Below the pieces are notes generated by a model that saw only the letters and a program-made list of their open reading frames with translations, was not told where the DNA came from and made no database searches. A DNA stretch of 39,410 nucleotides. Origin: Bailinhaonella thermotolerans (GTDB taxonomy: Bacteria > Actinomycetota > Actinomycetes > Streptosporangiales > Streptosporangiaceae). Of this stretch, positions 7,502 through 14,453 are shown in pieces (positions within the stretch are counted from its first letter, which is position 1; the number at the start of each line of letters is the position of its first letter). Location of the stretch: NCBI RefSeq assembly GCF_003594875.1, contig NZ_QZEY01000031.1, positions 1-39,410 on the forward strand. The letters are read 5' to 3'. The position numbers were made by a program, and so were the translations under genes.

Positions 7502-8350
7502 TCAGCCGCGGACGTACAGGCGACCGGAGAGACGACGCGCGGACAGCGGCACGAAGATCAGGAGGACCACCGCGATCCAGGCCAGCGAGGCGGCGACGGG
7601 ATTCTGGAGCGGCCAGGGGGCGTCCGGGGCGAGCGGGGCGGGGTTGCCCCAGAACAGGCGGCAGGCGGTGGTGACCGCGCTCAGCGGATTCCACTCGGCG
7701 GCCGTGCGCAGCCACCCTGGCATGCCCTGCGTCGGCACGAAGGTGTTGGCGACGAACGTGAGCGGGAACGTCACCAGCATCACGAAGAACTGGGTCGCCT
7801 GGGCGTCGCGCGCCACCAGGCCGAGGTAGACCCCCGCCCAGCTCAGCGCGTATCCGAGCAGCAGGAGCAGGCCGAAACCGGCCAGCACCTCCAGCGGCCC
7901 GCCCGACACCCGCCATCCGGCGAGCAGCGCGCAGGCGATCATCGCCGCCATGCCGGGGATCATCGCGATCTGGTCGCCGATGGTGCGCCCGGCCAGGATC
8001 GCCGTCCGGGACATGGGGAGCGAGCGGTACCGGTCCATCAGCCCGCCGCCGGAGTCCTCCGCCACGCCCGCGGCCGTGCCGCCGAGGCCGAACACGCGGC
8101 TCTGCACGAGGATGCCGGGCATGAGGTAGGCGATGTAGTCGCCGCCGGGCACCGGGATCGCGCTCCCGAAGACGTACCCGAACAGCAGGGTGAACACGAC
8201 CGGCATGGCCAGCCCGCCGATGATGTACGCCGGGACGGCCAGGGAGCGCCGGACGACCCGGCGGGCCACCGCCCCGGTCTCGCGGGCGAACCGGACGGGC
8301 GGGATCGCGGCCGCGGGGGCGGCCGTGGCCGGGTGGGCGTGGCCGGTCAT
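7502..8350 (-). CDS. ABC-2 type membrane permease, DrrB-like
   Basis: The protein has 282 residues from ATG 8350. It has six predicted helices and the ABC-2 family pattern: an N-terminal amphipathic Arg-rich segment, first helix near residues 45-65, and a GGTAAGVAEDSGGGLMDRYRS loop segment ahead of a second helix group, close to DrrB and other daunorubicin-resistance-type permeases. Its ATG overlaps the TGA of the ATPase gene (ATGA at 8347-8350), so the two are coupled. DrrAB-type exporters remove hydrophobic drugs or give self-protection to peptide producers. Here it lies directly upstream of the peptide gene on the same strand, with a 180-base gap, so an immunity role is an attractive inference but unproven. 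Confidence 0.9.
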   Translation of the reverse strand: MTGHAHPATAAPAAAIPPVRFARETGAVARRVVRRSLAVPAYIIGGLAMPVVFTLLFGYVFGSAIPVPGGDYIAYLMPGILVQSRVFGLGGTAAGVAEDSGGGLMDRYRSLPMSRTAILAGRTIGDQIAMIPGMAAMIACALLAGWRVSGGPLEVLAGFGLLLLLGYALSWAGVYLGLVARDAQATQFFVMLVTFPLTFVANTFVPTQGMPGWLRTAAEWNPLSAVTTACRLFWGNPAPLAPDAPWPLQNPVAASLAWIAVVLLIFVPLSARRLSGRLYVRG

Positions 8351-9363
8351 GCCGCGCGCCCCGTACGCTCGCGCTCGGCCGGCGCCGCGGCCCCGGGTTC
8401 CTCCGGATCGTGCGCGGCTCGTCCCGTGAGGTCGAGGAAGACGTCGTCCAGGGTGGGGCGGCGGCGCGCGACGTCCGTGACGGCGGCGCCGGTCGCGGCG
8501 AGCGCGCCCAGCACGGCCGTGAGCGCGGCGGGCCCGTCGTCCACGGCGGCGGAGATCGTCGTCGCGTCCACGAGCAGGTCGTCGCGGCCGAGGGCGCCGG
8601 CGACGGCGGCGCGGACCACCGGGACGTCGGCCTCGTCGGCGACCACCACGTCCACGTGCTCGCGCCGCCCCTTGAGCCCGTCCGGCGTCCCGTCGGCGAT
8701 GACCCGCCCGCGGTCGATCACCACGATCTGGCCGGCCAGCCGGTCGGCCTCCTCCAGGTACTGCGTGGTGAGCAGCACCGTGGTCCCCGACCGGCGCAAC
8801 TCCGCGATCGTGTCCCAGATGCCGGTACGGCTGCGCGGGTCGAGTCCGGTGGTCGGCTCGTCCAGGAAGAGCACCTCGGGGGCGACCAGCAGGCTGGCGG
8901 CCAGGTCGAGGCGGCGGCGCATGCCTCCCGAGTAGGTGCGGGCGAGCCGGCCGGCGGCCTCGGTCAGCTCGAACCGCTCCAGCAGTTCGTCCGCCCGCCG
9001 CCGGGCCGCCCTGGCGGGCATGCCGTACAGCCGGGCGATCATCTCCAGGTTGGCCCGCCCGCCGAGCAGTTCGTCCACCGCCGCGTGCTGGCCCGCGAGG
9101 CCGATGCGCCGCCGTACCTTCGCGGGGTCGCGGACCACGTCGTACCCGGCGACGAGGGCGCGGCCGGCGTCGGGCCGCAGGAGGGTGGCGAGGACGCGGA
9201 CGGCGGTGGTCTTGCCCGCGCCGTTGGGGCCGAGCAGGCCGCACACGGTCCCGCGGGCCACCGCGAAGTCCACGCCGTCCAGCGCGGTGACCTCATCGCG
9301 ACGACTCCGGAAATGACGCGCCAGGCGCTCCACGACGATGGCTTGTGTACTAAGTACGCTCAT
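8347..9363 (-). CDS. DrrA-like ABC transporter ATP-binding protein
   Basis: The 338-residue ATPase runs from ATG 9363. Walker A is GPNGAGKTT (about residues 44-52), the signature YSGGMRRRLDLAASL and Walker B VLFLDEPTTGLDP, followed by the switch segment TTQYLEEAD. The C-terminal extension with RRPTLDDVFLDLTG is the DrrA-family signature. It powers the DrrB-like permease encoded immediately downstream. The start codon sits inside the operator array of the divergent TetR gene, so the first codons overlap a predicted repressor site. The last 30 residues are low-complexity Ala/Glu/Arg. Confidence 0.93.
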   Translation of the reverse strand: MSVLSTQAIVVERLARHFRSRRDEVTALDGVDFAVARGTVCGLLGPNGAGKTTAVRVLATLLRPDAGRALVAGYDVVRDPAKVRRRIGLAGQHAAVDELLGGRANLEMIARLYGMPARAARRRADELLERFELTEAAGRLARTYSGGMRRRLDLAASLLVAPEVLFLDEPTTGLDPRSRTGIWDTIAELRRSGTTVLLTTQYLEEADRLAGQIVVIDRGRVIADGTPDGLKGRREHVDVVVADEADVPVVRAAVAGALGRDDLLVDATTISAAVDDGPAALTAVLGALAATGAAVTDVARRRPTLDDVFLDLTGRAAHDPEEPGAAAPAERERTGRAA

Positions 9364-9398
9364 GCGTACAAAGTACACACATCCTGCGTACGTTGTAC
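9347..9398. promoter_or_regulatory. Triple GTAC-N3-GTAC operator between drrAB and tetR
   Basis: Three 11-bp palindromes GTAC-N3-GTAC start at 9347, 9366 and 9388. The first two also build a larger near-palindrome (9344-9359 against 9364-9379, 14 of 16 bases). The third overlaps TACACT (9396-9401), the likely -10 box of the leaderless tetR gene. The TetR protein encoded at 9409 is the obvious binder, repressing both directions. Confidence 0.75.
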
Positions 9399-9408
9399 AC
9401 TCGCCCTG

Positions 9409-10095
9409 GTGAGCACGTACATCTGGAGCCGGCCCGAGCGCCCCGAACGCGGCGCGGGCCTGAACCGGGAGCGGATCGTCGCCGCCGCGATGGCGATCGC
9501 CGACGCCGACGGCCTGGACGCGGTCACGATGCGGCGGGTGGCCGCCGAGATCGGCGTCTCCACGATGGCGCTCTACCGCCACGTGGAGAACAAGGCGGAC
9601 ATCCTCGACCTCATGCTCGACGCGGCCTACGGCGAGCTCCGTCTCGCGCCCGCGCCCGCCGACGGGTGGCGCGCGAGCATGGACCGGCTGGCCCGGGAGG
9701 TGCGGGCGATGGTTCTGCGCCACCCCTGGTTCGCGACCCTCGCCCACACCCGGCCGCCGTCCCCGAACTACGTGGCCTTCTACGACCACTGTCTCGGCGC
9801 GCTCAAGGGCCTGCCGCTCTCGCCCGTACGGCTCCACGCGGCCGTGAACATGGTCGTGAACCACGCGGTCACCTTCGCCCAGATGGAGCACACGATCTCC
9901 GTCCAGTGGAAGGACCTGGGTGCGGCGGAGCGGGAGGCCGCCCAGTCCATCGGCGCCTACCTGGGGACTCTCATGGCCTCGGGCCGCTACCCCCACTTCA
10001 CCGCCGCGATGGGCACCGCCCGCCCAGCTCCGGACGAGATGTTCGCGATGGGCCTGGACCTCATCCTCACCGGCATCGCCGCCTCCGCCTCCTGA
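9409..10095 (+). CDS. TetR-family repressor with TetR_C domain
   Basis: The product is 228 residues from GTG 9409. There is no Shine-Dalgarno; TACACT at 9396-9401 lies seven bases before the GTG, so the message is probably leaderless. The helix-turn-helix is at about residues 22-68 (TMRRVAAEIGVSTMALYRHVENKADILDLM), and the rest fits the C-terminal ligand domain of the tetracycline-repressor class (TetR_C_1), common next to drug exporters. It is divergent from drrA, with 45 bases between start codons holding three palindromic sites. It probably represses drrAB and itself until a ligand, perhaps the exported compound, binds. Longer ORFs in this frame are antisense shadow of drrA. Confidence 0.92.
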   Translation: MSTYIWSRPERPERGAGLNRERIVAAAMAIADADGLDAVTMRRVAAEIGVSTMALYRHVENKADILDLMLDAAYGELRLAPAPADGWRASMDRLAREVRAMVLRHPWFATLAHTRPPSPNYVAFYDHCLGALKGLPLSPVRLHAAVNMVVNHAVTFAQMEHTISVQWKDLGAAEREAAQSIGAYLGTLMASGRYPHFTAAMGTARPAPDEMFAMGLDLILTGIAASAS

Positions 10096-10124
10096 GAGTG
10101 GGCGGGAGACCGGTCTCCATCGCT

Positions 10125-10142
10125 CAAATGTACGAATATTTG
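10125..10142. promoter_or_regulatory. AT-rich inverted repeat CAAAT-N8-ATTTG
   Basis: An 18-base inverted repeat in a locally AT-rich patch, 27 bases upstream of the 77-residue gene at 10169, with a perfect 14-base palindrome (10105-10118) just before it. It is a candidate operator or promoter of that gene; the protein that binds is unknown. Confidence 0.4.
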
Positions 10143-10168
10143 CCCTGGAAAATGGGCACATATCAGGC

Positions 10169-10402
10169 ATGAAAGGCGACAAGGTTGAGGTCGTCGTCGA
10201 CACCGGGGGCGGGACGACGCGGACCTACGAGGTGGTCGCCACGCGGGCGGGGCGGCGTGTGGACGTCTCCGTGCAGCGCGGGGTGGTGTGGGTGAGCGAG
10301 CTGACGCGGAGCGGGACCGTGGTGCGGACCGCGCGGTTCATGCAGAGCCGGGTGCTGGCGCTGGTCGAGCACCCGGTGGACGAGGGCAGGGACGTGGCCT
10401 GA
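10169..10402 (+). CDS. Small unknown protein, 77 residues
   Basis: It runs from ATG 10169 to 10402 with actinobacterial codon bias and no clear Shine-Dalgarno. The sequence is beta-rich with alternating Val/Arg (for example RRVDVSVQRGVVWVSELTRSG, about residues 29-49) and has no Cys, signal peptide or membrane segment. It could be a small beta-barrel or part of a regulatory pair. I do not recognise a family. It sits between the tetR gene and the Rrf2 gene on the same strand, 38 bases before the latter. Confidence 0.65.
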   Translation: MKGDKVEVVVDTGGGTTRTYEVVATRAGRRVDVSVQRGVVWVSELTRSGTVVRTARFMQSRVLALVEHPVDEGRDVA

Positions 10403-10415
10403 GGTTGCGCGCATG

Positions 10416-10440
10416 ATCCTGGATGTGTAATGTCCAGGAT
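10416..10440. promoter_or_regulatory. Inverted repeat operator over the Rrf2 gene promoter
   Basis: ATCCTGGA (10416-10423) and TCCAGGAT (10433-10440) form a perfect inverted repeat with a nine-base spacer. TAATGT (10428-10433), a -10 box seven bases before GTG 10441, lies inside. A related site precedes the AhpD-like gene, with its -10 box in the same position. Confidence 0.7.
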
Positions 10441-10926
10441 GTGCGGATGAACGAGGGCGTCGAGTGGGCGCTGCACAGTTGCCTCAACCTGACCTGGATG
10501 GACCCGGGCCGGGCGGTGCCGGCGGCGCGGCTCGCGGCGTTCTACGACCTGCCCGCGGCGTACCTGAACAAGCAGCTCCAGGCGCTGGCGCGGGCGGGCA
10601 TCCTCACCTCCACCTCGGGCCCGAGGGGCGGGTTCCGGCTCGCGCGAAGGCCCGAGGAGATCACGCTGCTGGACGTCGTGGTGGCGATCGAGGGGGCGGA
10701 GGACGCGTTCCGCTGCGAGCAGATCCTGAAGAAGGGCCCCGGGGCCGACCCGGAGGCCGACTACCGGAAGATCTGCCTGATCTCGCAGTCGATGCGGCAG
10801 GCCGAGCTGGCCTACCGCAAGGAACTGGCGTCGCGGACGATCGCCGACCTGAAGGCGGACGTCGAGCGGCTCTACCCGGCCACGCCCGGCGCCACCCGGG
10901 CCTGGTTCGCGAACGCGCGCCCCTGA
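10441..10926 (+). CDS. Rrf2-family transcriptional regulator
   Basis: The product is 161 residues from GTG 10441 (MRMNEGVEWALHSC...), preferred over ATG 10447 because TAATGT lies seven bases upstream, as in a leaderless transcript. The winged helix covers about residues 1-85, with the family's RGGFRLAR wing and EITLLDVVVAIEG. Only two cysteines follow the wing (about 92 and 112), unlike the three closely spaced cysteines of [2Fe-2S] members such as IscR or NsrR. It may therefore lack a cluster or use a different ligand set. The palindrome at 10416-10440 over its own promoter suggests autorepression, and the copy before the next gene suggests it also controls the AhpD-like and FAD enzymes. Confidence 0.9.
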   Translation: MRMNEGVEWALHSCLNLTWMDPGRAVPAARLAAFYDLPAAYLNKQLQALARAGILTSTSGPRGGFRLARRPEEITLLDVVVAIEGAEDAFRCEQILKKGPGADPEADYRKICLISQSMRQAELAYRKELASRTIADLKADVERLYPATPGATRAWFANARP

Positions 10927-10947
10927 ACGGCGTTCTTTCGTCCGCTA

Positions 10948-10972
10948 ATTCTGGACATTTAATATCGAGAAA
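10948..10972. promoter_or_regulatory. Second Rrf2-type operator, before the AhpD-like gene
   Basis: This 25-base site matches 17 of 25 positions of the palindrome at 10416-10440, in the same register. TAATAT (10960-10965) falls exactly where TAATGT falls in the first copy. It ends 12 bases before ATG 10984, so a bound regulator would block the promoter. Confidence 0.65.
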
Positions 10973-10983
10973 GGTTGGAAAAG

Positions 10984-11430
10984 ATGCAGGCTCGGATGGA
11001 CGTGCAGAAGGCCGCTCCCGAGGGCTACCAGGCGCTGATCGCCCTGGAGACGTACATCGCCCGCAGCGGCGTGCCCCACAGCACCCTTGAGCTGGTACGG
11101 CTGCGCGCCAGCCAGATCAACGGCTGCGGCTTCTGCGTGGACATGCACAGCCGGGACGCCAAGCGCGCCGGCGAGACCGACGAGCGCCTGTGGGCCGTGG
11201 CCGCGTGGCGCGAGTCGCCGTACTTCACCGACGAGGAGCGGGCGGCGCTGGCGCTGACCGAGGCGGCGACCCGGCTGGCCGACAACCCGCACGGCGTGCC
11301 CGACGAGGTGTGGGACGAGGCCGCCGACCACTACGACGAGGAGGCGCTGGCCGCGATCGTCATGACGATCACCGCGATCAACGCCTGGAACCGCATCAAC
11401 GTGACGGTCCGCCGCCCCGCCGCCGCCTGA
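10984..11430 (+). CDS. Carboxymuconolactone decarboxylase / AhpD-like protein
   Basis: The protein has 148 residues from ATG 10984, with AAAGG ten bases upstream; a TTG at 10975 is possible. The redox motif is NGCGFCVDMHSRDA, with Cys48, Cys51 and His55 in the CxxC-x3-H pattern of AhpD-family alkylhydroperoxidases. The all-helical CMD fold then continues to about residue 140. Such proteins reduce peroxides or act as thiol-redox relay partners. It follows an Rrf2 regulator whose probable operator overlaps its promoter, and precedes a FAD oxidoreductase after 56 bases, so these three genes likely form one redox-responsive unit. The actual substrate is unknown. Confidence 0.92.
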   Translation: MQARMDVQKAAPEGYQALIALETYIARSGVPHSTLELVRLRASQINGCGFCVDMHSRDAKRAGETDERLWAVAAWRESPYFTDEERAALALTEAATRLADNPHGVPDEVWDEAADHYDEEALAAIVMTITAINAWNRINVTVRRPAAA

Positions 11431-11486
11431 CCGCCCGCCCCCGCTCGCCGTACTCACTGACACGACAAACCGGAGGAGACCCCGAC

Positions 11487-12785
11487 ATGAGCGAACTGAG
11501 GAACCGGATCGCCGGGCGCGTGCGCCTGGCCGGGGACGAGGGCTTCGAGGACGCCCGCAGGCCCTGGAACCTGGCCGTCGAGCAGCCCGTCCACGCGGTG
11601 GTCGAGGCCGCGACCGCCGACGACGTGGCCGAGGTGGTGCGGTACGCCCGCGACACCGGTCTGGCCGTCGCCCCGCAGGCCAGCGGGCACGGCGCGAGCG
11701 GCGACGTGGAGGGCGTGATCCTGCTGCGCACCGGCCGCCTCGACGACGTGCGGGTGGACCCGGGGGCCCGGACGGCCAGGGTCGGCGCGGGCGTGCGCTG
11801 GGCCCGGCTGCTGGAGGCGGTCTCACCGTACGGCCTGACGGGGGTGGCGGGCAGTTCGGGCGCGGTGACCGTGGCGGGGTACACCCTCGGCGGCGGCCTG
11901 GGCTGGTTCAGCCGCCGGTACGGCTTCGCGGCGCGGAGCGTGCGCGCCTTCGAGGTCGTGGACGCCGACGGGGAGCGCGGGCGCGTGACCGCGGACTCCG
12001 ATCCCGGCCTGTTCTGGGCGCTGCGCGGCGGAGGCGGCGAGTTCGCCCTGGTCACCGCGATCGAGCTGGACCTGCACCCGGCTCCGGCGCTGTACGGCGG
12101 GCGCGTCCTGTGGCCGGCGGACAAGGCGCCGGAGGTGCTGGCGGCGTTCCGGGAGATCACCGCGACCGCGCCGGAGGAGCTGACGGTGTGGTTCGACCTG
12201 CTCCGGTTCCCGGGGGCGCCGCCCACGGTCGCGGTGGACGCGACGTACCTCGGGGACGCGGCGGAGGCGCGCGAGCTGCTGCGGCCCCTCGACCGGATCG
12301 GCGGCGCGATCTCCGACGGCCGCGCCGAGCTGCCCGTGGCGGCGCTGCCCTCGATCACGGCCGAGCCGACCGACCCCGGCGCCGGGCTGTCCCGGGCCGA
12401 GCTGCTGACCGGGCTGGACGACGTGGCCGGGGTGCTCCTGGACGGGCCGCTCGACCCGCTGCTCAGCGTGCAGCTCCGGCACCTCGGCGGCGCCCTCGCG
12501 CGCCCGTCGGGTACCGCGGCGGGGCACCTCGCGGAGCCGTACCTGCTCTACATGTTCGGCCTCGCCCTCGACCCCGCGCTCGCGGCGGCCGTGGACGCTC
12601 GGCAGGGCGAGATCGCCGGCAGGCTCGCCGCCAGCGCGACCGGGCGCAAGCCGTACACCTTCCTGCGGCCGGGGGAGCGCGCCGAGCTGGCCTTCGCTGC
12701 GGACGACCTGGCCCGGCTGCGGGAGCTGAAGCGCCGCCACGACCCGCGTGACCTGTTCCGGGCGAACTACCCGGTCTCCCGCTGA
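11487..12785 (+). CDS. FAD-binding (PCMH/BBE-type) oxidoreductase
   Basis: The 432-residue enzyme starts at ATG 11487, with GGAGGAG (11472-11478) upstream. It has the PCMH-type FAD domain (about 30-200). The SGHGASG loop contains His68, where related enzymes carry an 8-alpha-histidyl FAD bond, and GGGLGWFSRRYG matches the second FAD loop but lacks the extra cysteine of bicovalent members. The C-terminus has the berberine-bridge-like ending RHDPRDLFRANYPV. These enzymes oxidise alcohols, sugars or polyketide/alkaloid intermediates. The substrate is unknown; the setting with an AhpD-like protein suggests redox detoxification or a small-molecule pathway. It converges on the Rieske gene, with a 24-base gap. 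Confidence 0.9.
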   Translation: MSELRNRIAGRVRLAGDEGFEDARRPWNLAVEQPVHAVVEAATADDVAEVVRYARDTGLAVAPQASGHGASGDVEGVILLRTGRLDDVRVDPGARTARVGAGVRWARLLEAVSPYGLTGVAGSSGAVTVAGYTLGGGLGWFSRRYGFAARSVRAFEVVDADGERGRVTADSDPGLFWALRGGGGEFALVTAIELDLHPAPALYGGRVLWPADKAPEVLAAFREITATAPEELTVWFDLLRFPGAPPTVAVDATYLGDAAEARELLRPLDRIGGAISDGRAELPVAALPSITAEPTDPGAGLSRAELLTGLDDVAGVLLDGPLDPLLSVQLRHLGGALARPSGTAAGHLAEPYLLYMFGLALDPALAAAVDARQGEIAGRLAASATGRKPYTFLRPGERAELAFAADDLARLRELKRRHDPRDLFRANYPVSR

Positions 12786-12809
12786 GCCTCCGGCGCGATG
12801 CCGGGCGGC

Positions 12810-13718
12810 TCAGGTGATCGGGCGGACCTGGACCAGGCCGTCCGCGCGGACGCGGGACTCGAAGGCGGGCTGGCGGGCGGTGGCCGGGCCGTGCACCACG
12901 GAGCCGTCCTCGACGTTGAAGGTGCTGCCGTGCCAGGGGCAGACGACGCACAGCTCGCCCTGCTCCTCGGTGACCTTGCCCTGGTGCAGCGGGCCGGCGA
13001 GGTGGGAGCACCGGTCGGCCAGGACCCACACCTCCTCGCCCTCCCGGAGCACGAACAGGTCGATGTAGCCCAGGCTGCGCGAGACCGGGCGGCCGTCGGG
13101 CAGGTCCCGGAGGCGGCAGAGGTCGTGCCAGCCCAGGGGCACCAGGTGCGCCACCGACTCGGCGTGGTTGGGCCCCGCCGCCTGCCGGTAGGCCATGTGC
13201 CCGCCCAGGTAGGCTCCCAGCCCGGCCACCGTGAACCCGGCGTAGGACAGCGCCCGGCCGTACCGCTCGTGGCCGCGCAGCCGCAGCACCAGCGAGCCGG
13301 AGTACAGCGCCAGGGCCGTGACGTTGGCCGCCGCGTGCACGAAGCCCACGCGCTGCTGCTCGCGGTGGAGCATGGACCAGTCGGTCCAGCCCGCCGCGGC
13401 CGTGGGCAGGGCGCTGCCGATCCCGGCCGCGAGCAGCGCCCGCGCGGCCCGGGGGTCGCCGTCCACCGCGTCCACGACGGACGCCGAGGCCAGCATGCCC
13501 AGGCTCGCCTGGGCGAGCACGGGATGGATCGGATGCCCGAAGAAGACCCCGTGGAGGACGTCCCTGACCGGCCCTGCCGGCAACTTCTCCCGCAGGAACT
13601 TCGTGAGGGCGCGGATCGGTCTGTCCATCGCCTTCACGTGTTCCAGGCGGTCGGCCAGCTCGACCTGCGGCATGACGCGCCGGTACGGGCGCTGTCCCGC
13701 CTTCACCGCTTCGCTCAC
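12810..13718 (-). CDS. DUF2231-Rieske [2Fe-2S] membrane protein
   Basis: The protein has 302 residues from ATG 13718. The N-terminal half (about 55-180) is a DUF2231-type membrane domain with four hydrophobic segments and conserved His (GHPIHP at 61-66). The C-terminal domain is Rieske: Cys237-His239 in CSHLAGPLHQG and Cys260-His263 in CPWHGSTF, the full cluster set. The likely job is to hold a Rieske cluster at the cytoplasmic membrane face for electron transfer; its partner is unknown. The next upstream gene on the same strand is the response regulator ending at 13824, 105 bases away. Unusually for Rieske proteins, the membrane part is multi-pass rather than a single anchor, as known in this actinobacterial fusion family. 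Confidence 0.9.
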   Translation of the reverse strand: MSEAVKAGQRPYRRVMPQVELADRLEHVKAMDRPIRALTKFLREKLPAGPVRDVLHGVFFGHPIHPVLAQASLGMLASASVVDAVDGDPRAARALLAAGIGSALPTAAAGWTDWSMLHREQQRVGFVHAAANVTALALYSGSLVLRLRGHERYGRALSYAGFTVAGLGAYLGGHMAYRQAAGPNHAESVAHLVPLGWHDLCRLRDLPDGRPVSRSLGYIDLFVLREGEEVWVLADRCSHLAGPLHQGKVTEEQGELCVVCPWHGSTFNVEDGSVVHGPATARQPAFESRVRADGLVQVRPIT

Positions 13719-13823
13719 CTGTCACACCCTCCCCTCGGCGCCGTCCCTTTCTGGACCTACCCTGAGGCGGCGACTACAACGCCCACTCCTGAGGCTAATG
13801 TCCGAAAGAGTCGTGCGTACGGC

Positions 13824-14453
13824 TCACGCCAGCCCGTTCCGCACGGCGTACAGGGCGGCCTGCGTGCGGTCCTGGACACCCAGCTTCATGAGCACGCTGG
13901 AGACGTGCGCCTTCACGGTCTTCTCGGACAGGCCCAGGTCACGGGCTATCTCCCGGTTGGACCGGCCCCGGGCGATCAGGCCGAGCACCTCCCGCTCCCG
14001 CGCGGTCAGCGGCCCCTCCCCGCCGGCGGGACGCGGCGCGATCATGGCCTCGGCGGCCTCGGGCGCGAGCAGCACCTGCCCGGCGTGGACGGCCCGGATC
14101 GCCCGGACCAGGGAGCCGGGGTCCACGTCCTTGTAGAGGAACCCGGCCGCGCCCGCCCGCATCGCCGGGGCCACGTCACCGGGGTCCGAGACCGAGGTGA
14201 GCACGAGCACCCGCGGCGGCGGCCCGGACAGCGCGGCCAGCACGCCCAGCCCGTCACGGCCGGGCATCTTCAGGTCCAGCAGCAGCACGTCGGGCGACAG
14301 CGAGCCGGCCAGCGCCACCGCCTCGTCGCCGTCGGCCGCCTCCCCGACCACCTCCAGGTCCTCCTGCAGGTCCAGGAACGTCCGCAGGCCCTGCCGCACG
14401 ACGGGATGGTCGTCGGCGATCAGCACCCGGATCGGGCCTCCGGCCTCTGTCAA
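13824..14453 (-). CDS. NarL/LuxR-type response regulator
   Basis: The 209-residue protein has a receiver domain (about 8-125) with Asp14 and Asp15 of the acidic pocket (IADDHP) and phospho-acceptor Asp60 (LLLDLKMPG), then a LuxR-type helix-turn-helix near residues 143-205 (LTAREREVLGLIARG, NREIARDLGLSEKTVKAHV). Its start overlaps the kinase stop in an ATGA at 14450-14453, so the pair is translationally coupled. It should be phosphorylated by the kinase encoded just upstream and bind promoters as a dimer. Targets are unknown; the Rieske gene lies directly downstream on the same strand and may belong to its regulon. Confidence 0.95.
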   Translation of the reverse strand: MTEAGGPIRVLIADDHPVVRQGLRTFLDLQEDLEVVGEAADGDEAVALAGSLSPDVLLLDLKMPGRDGLGVLAALSGPPPRVLVLTSVSDPGDVAPAMRAGAAGFLYKDVDPGSLVRAIRAVHAGQVLLAPEAAEAMIAPRPAGGEGPLTAREREVLGLIARGRSNREIARDLGLSEKTVKAHVSSVLMKLGVQDRTQAALYAVRNGLA

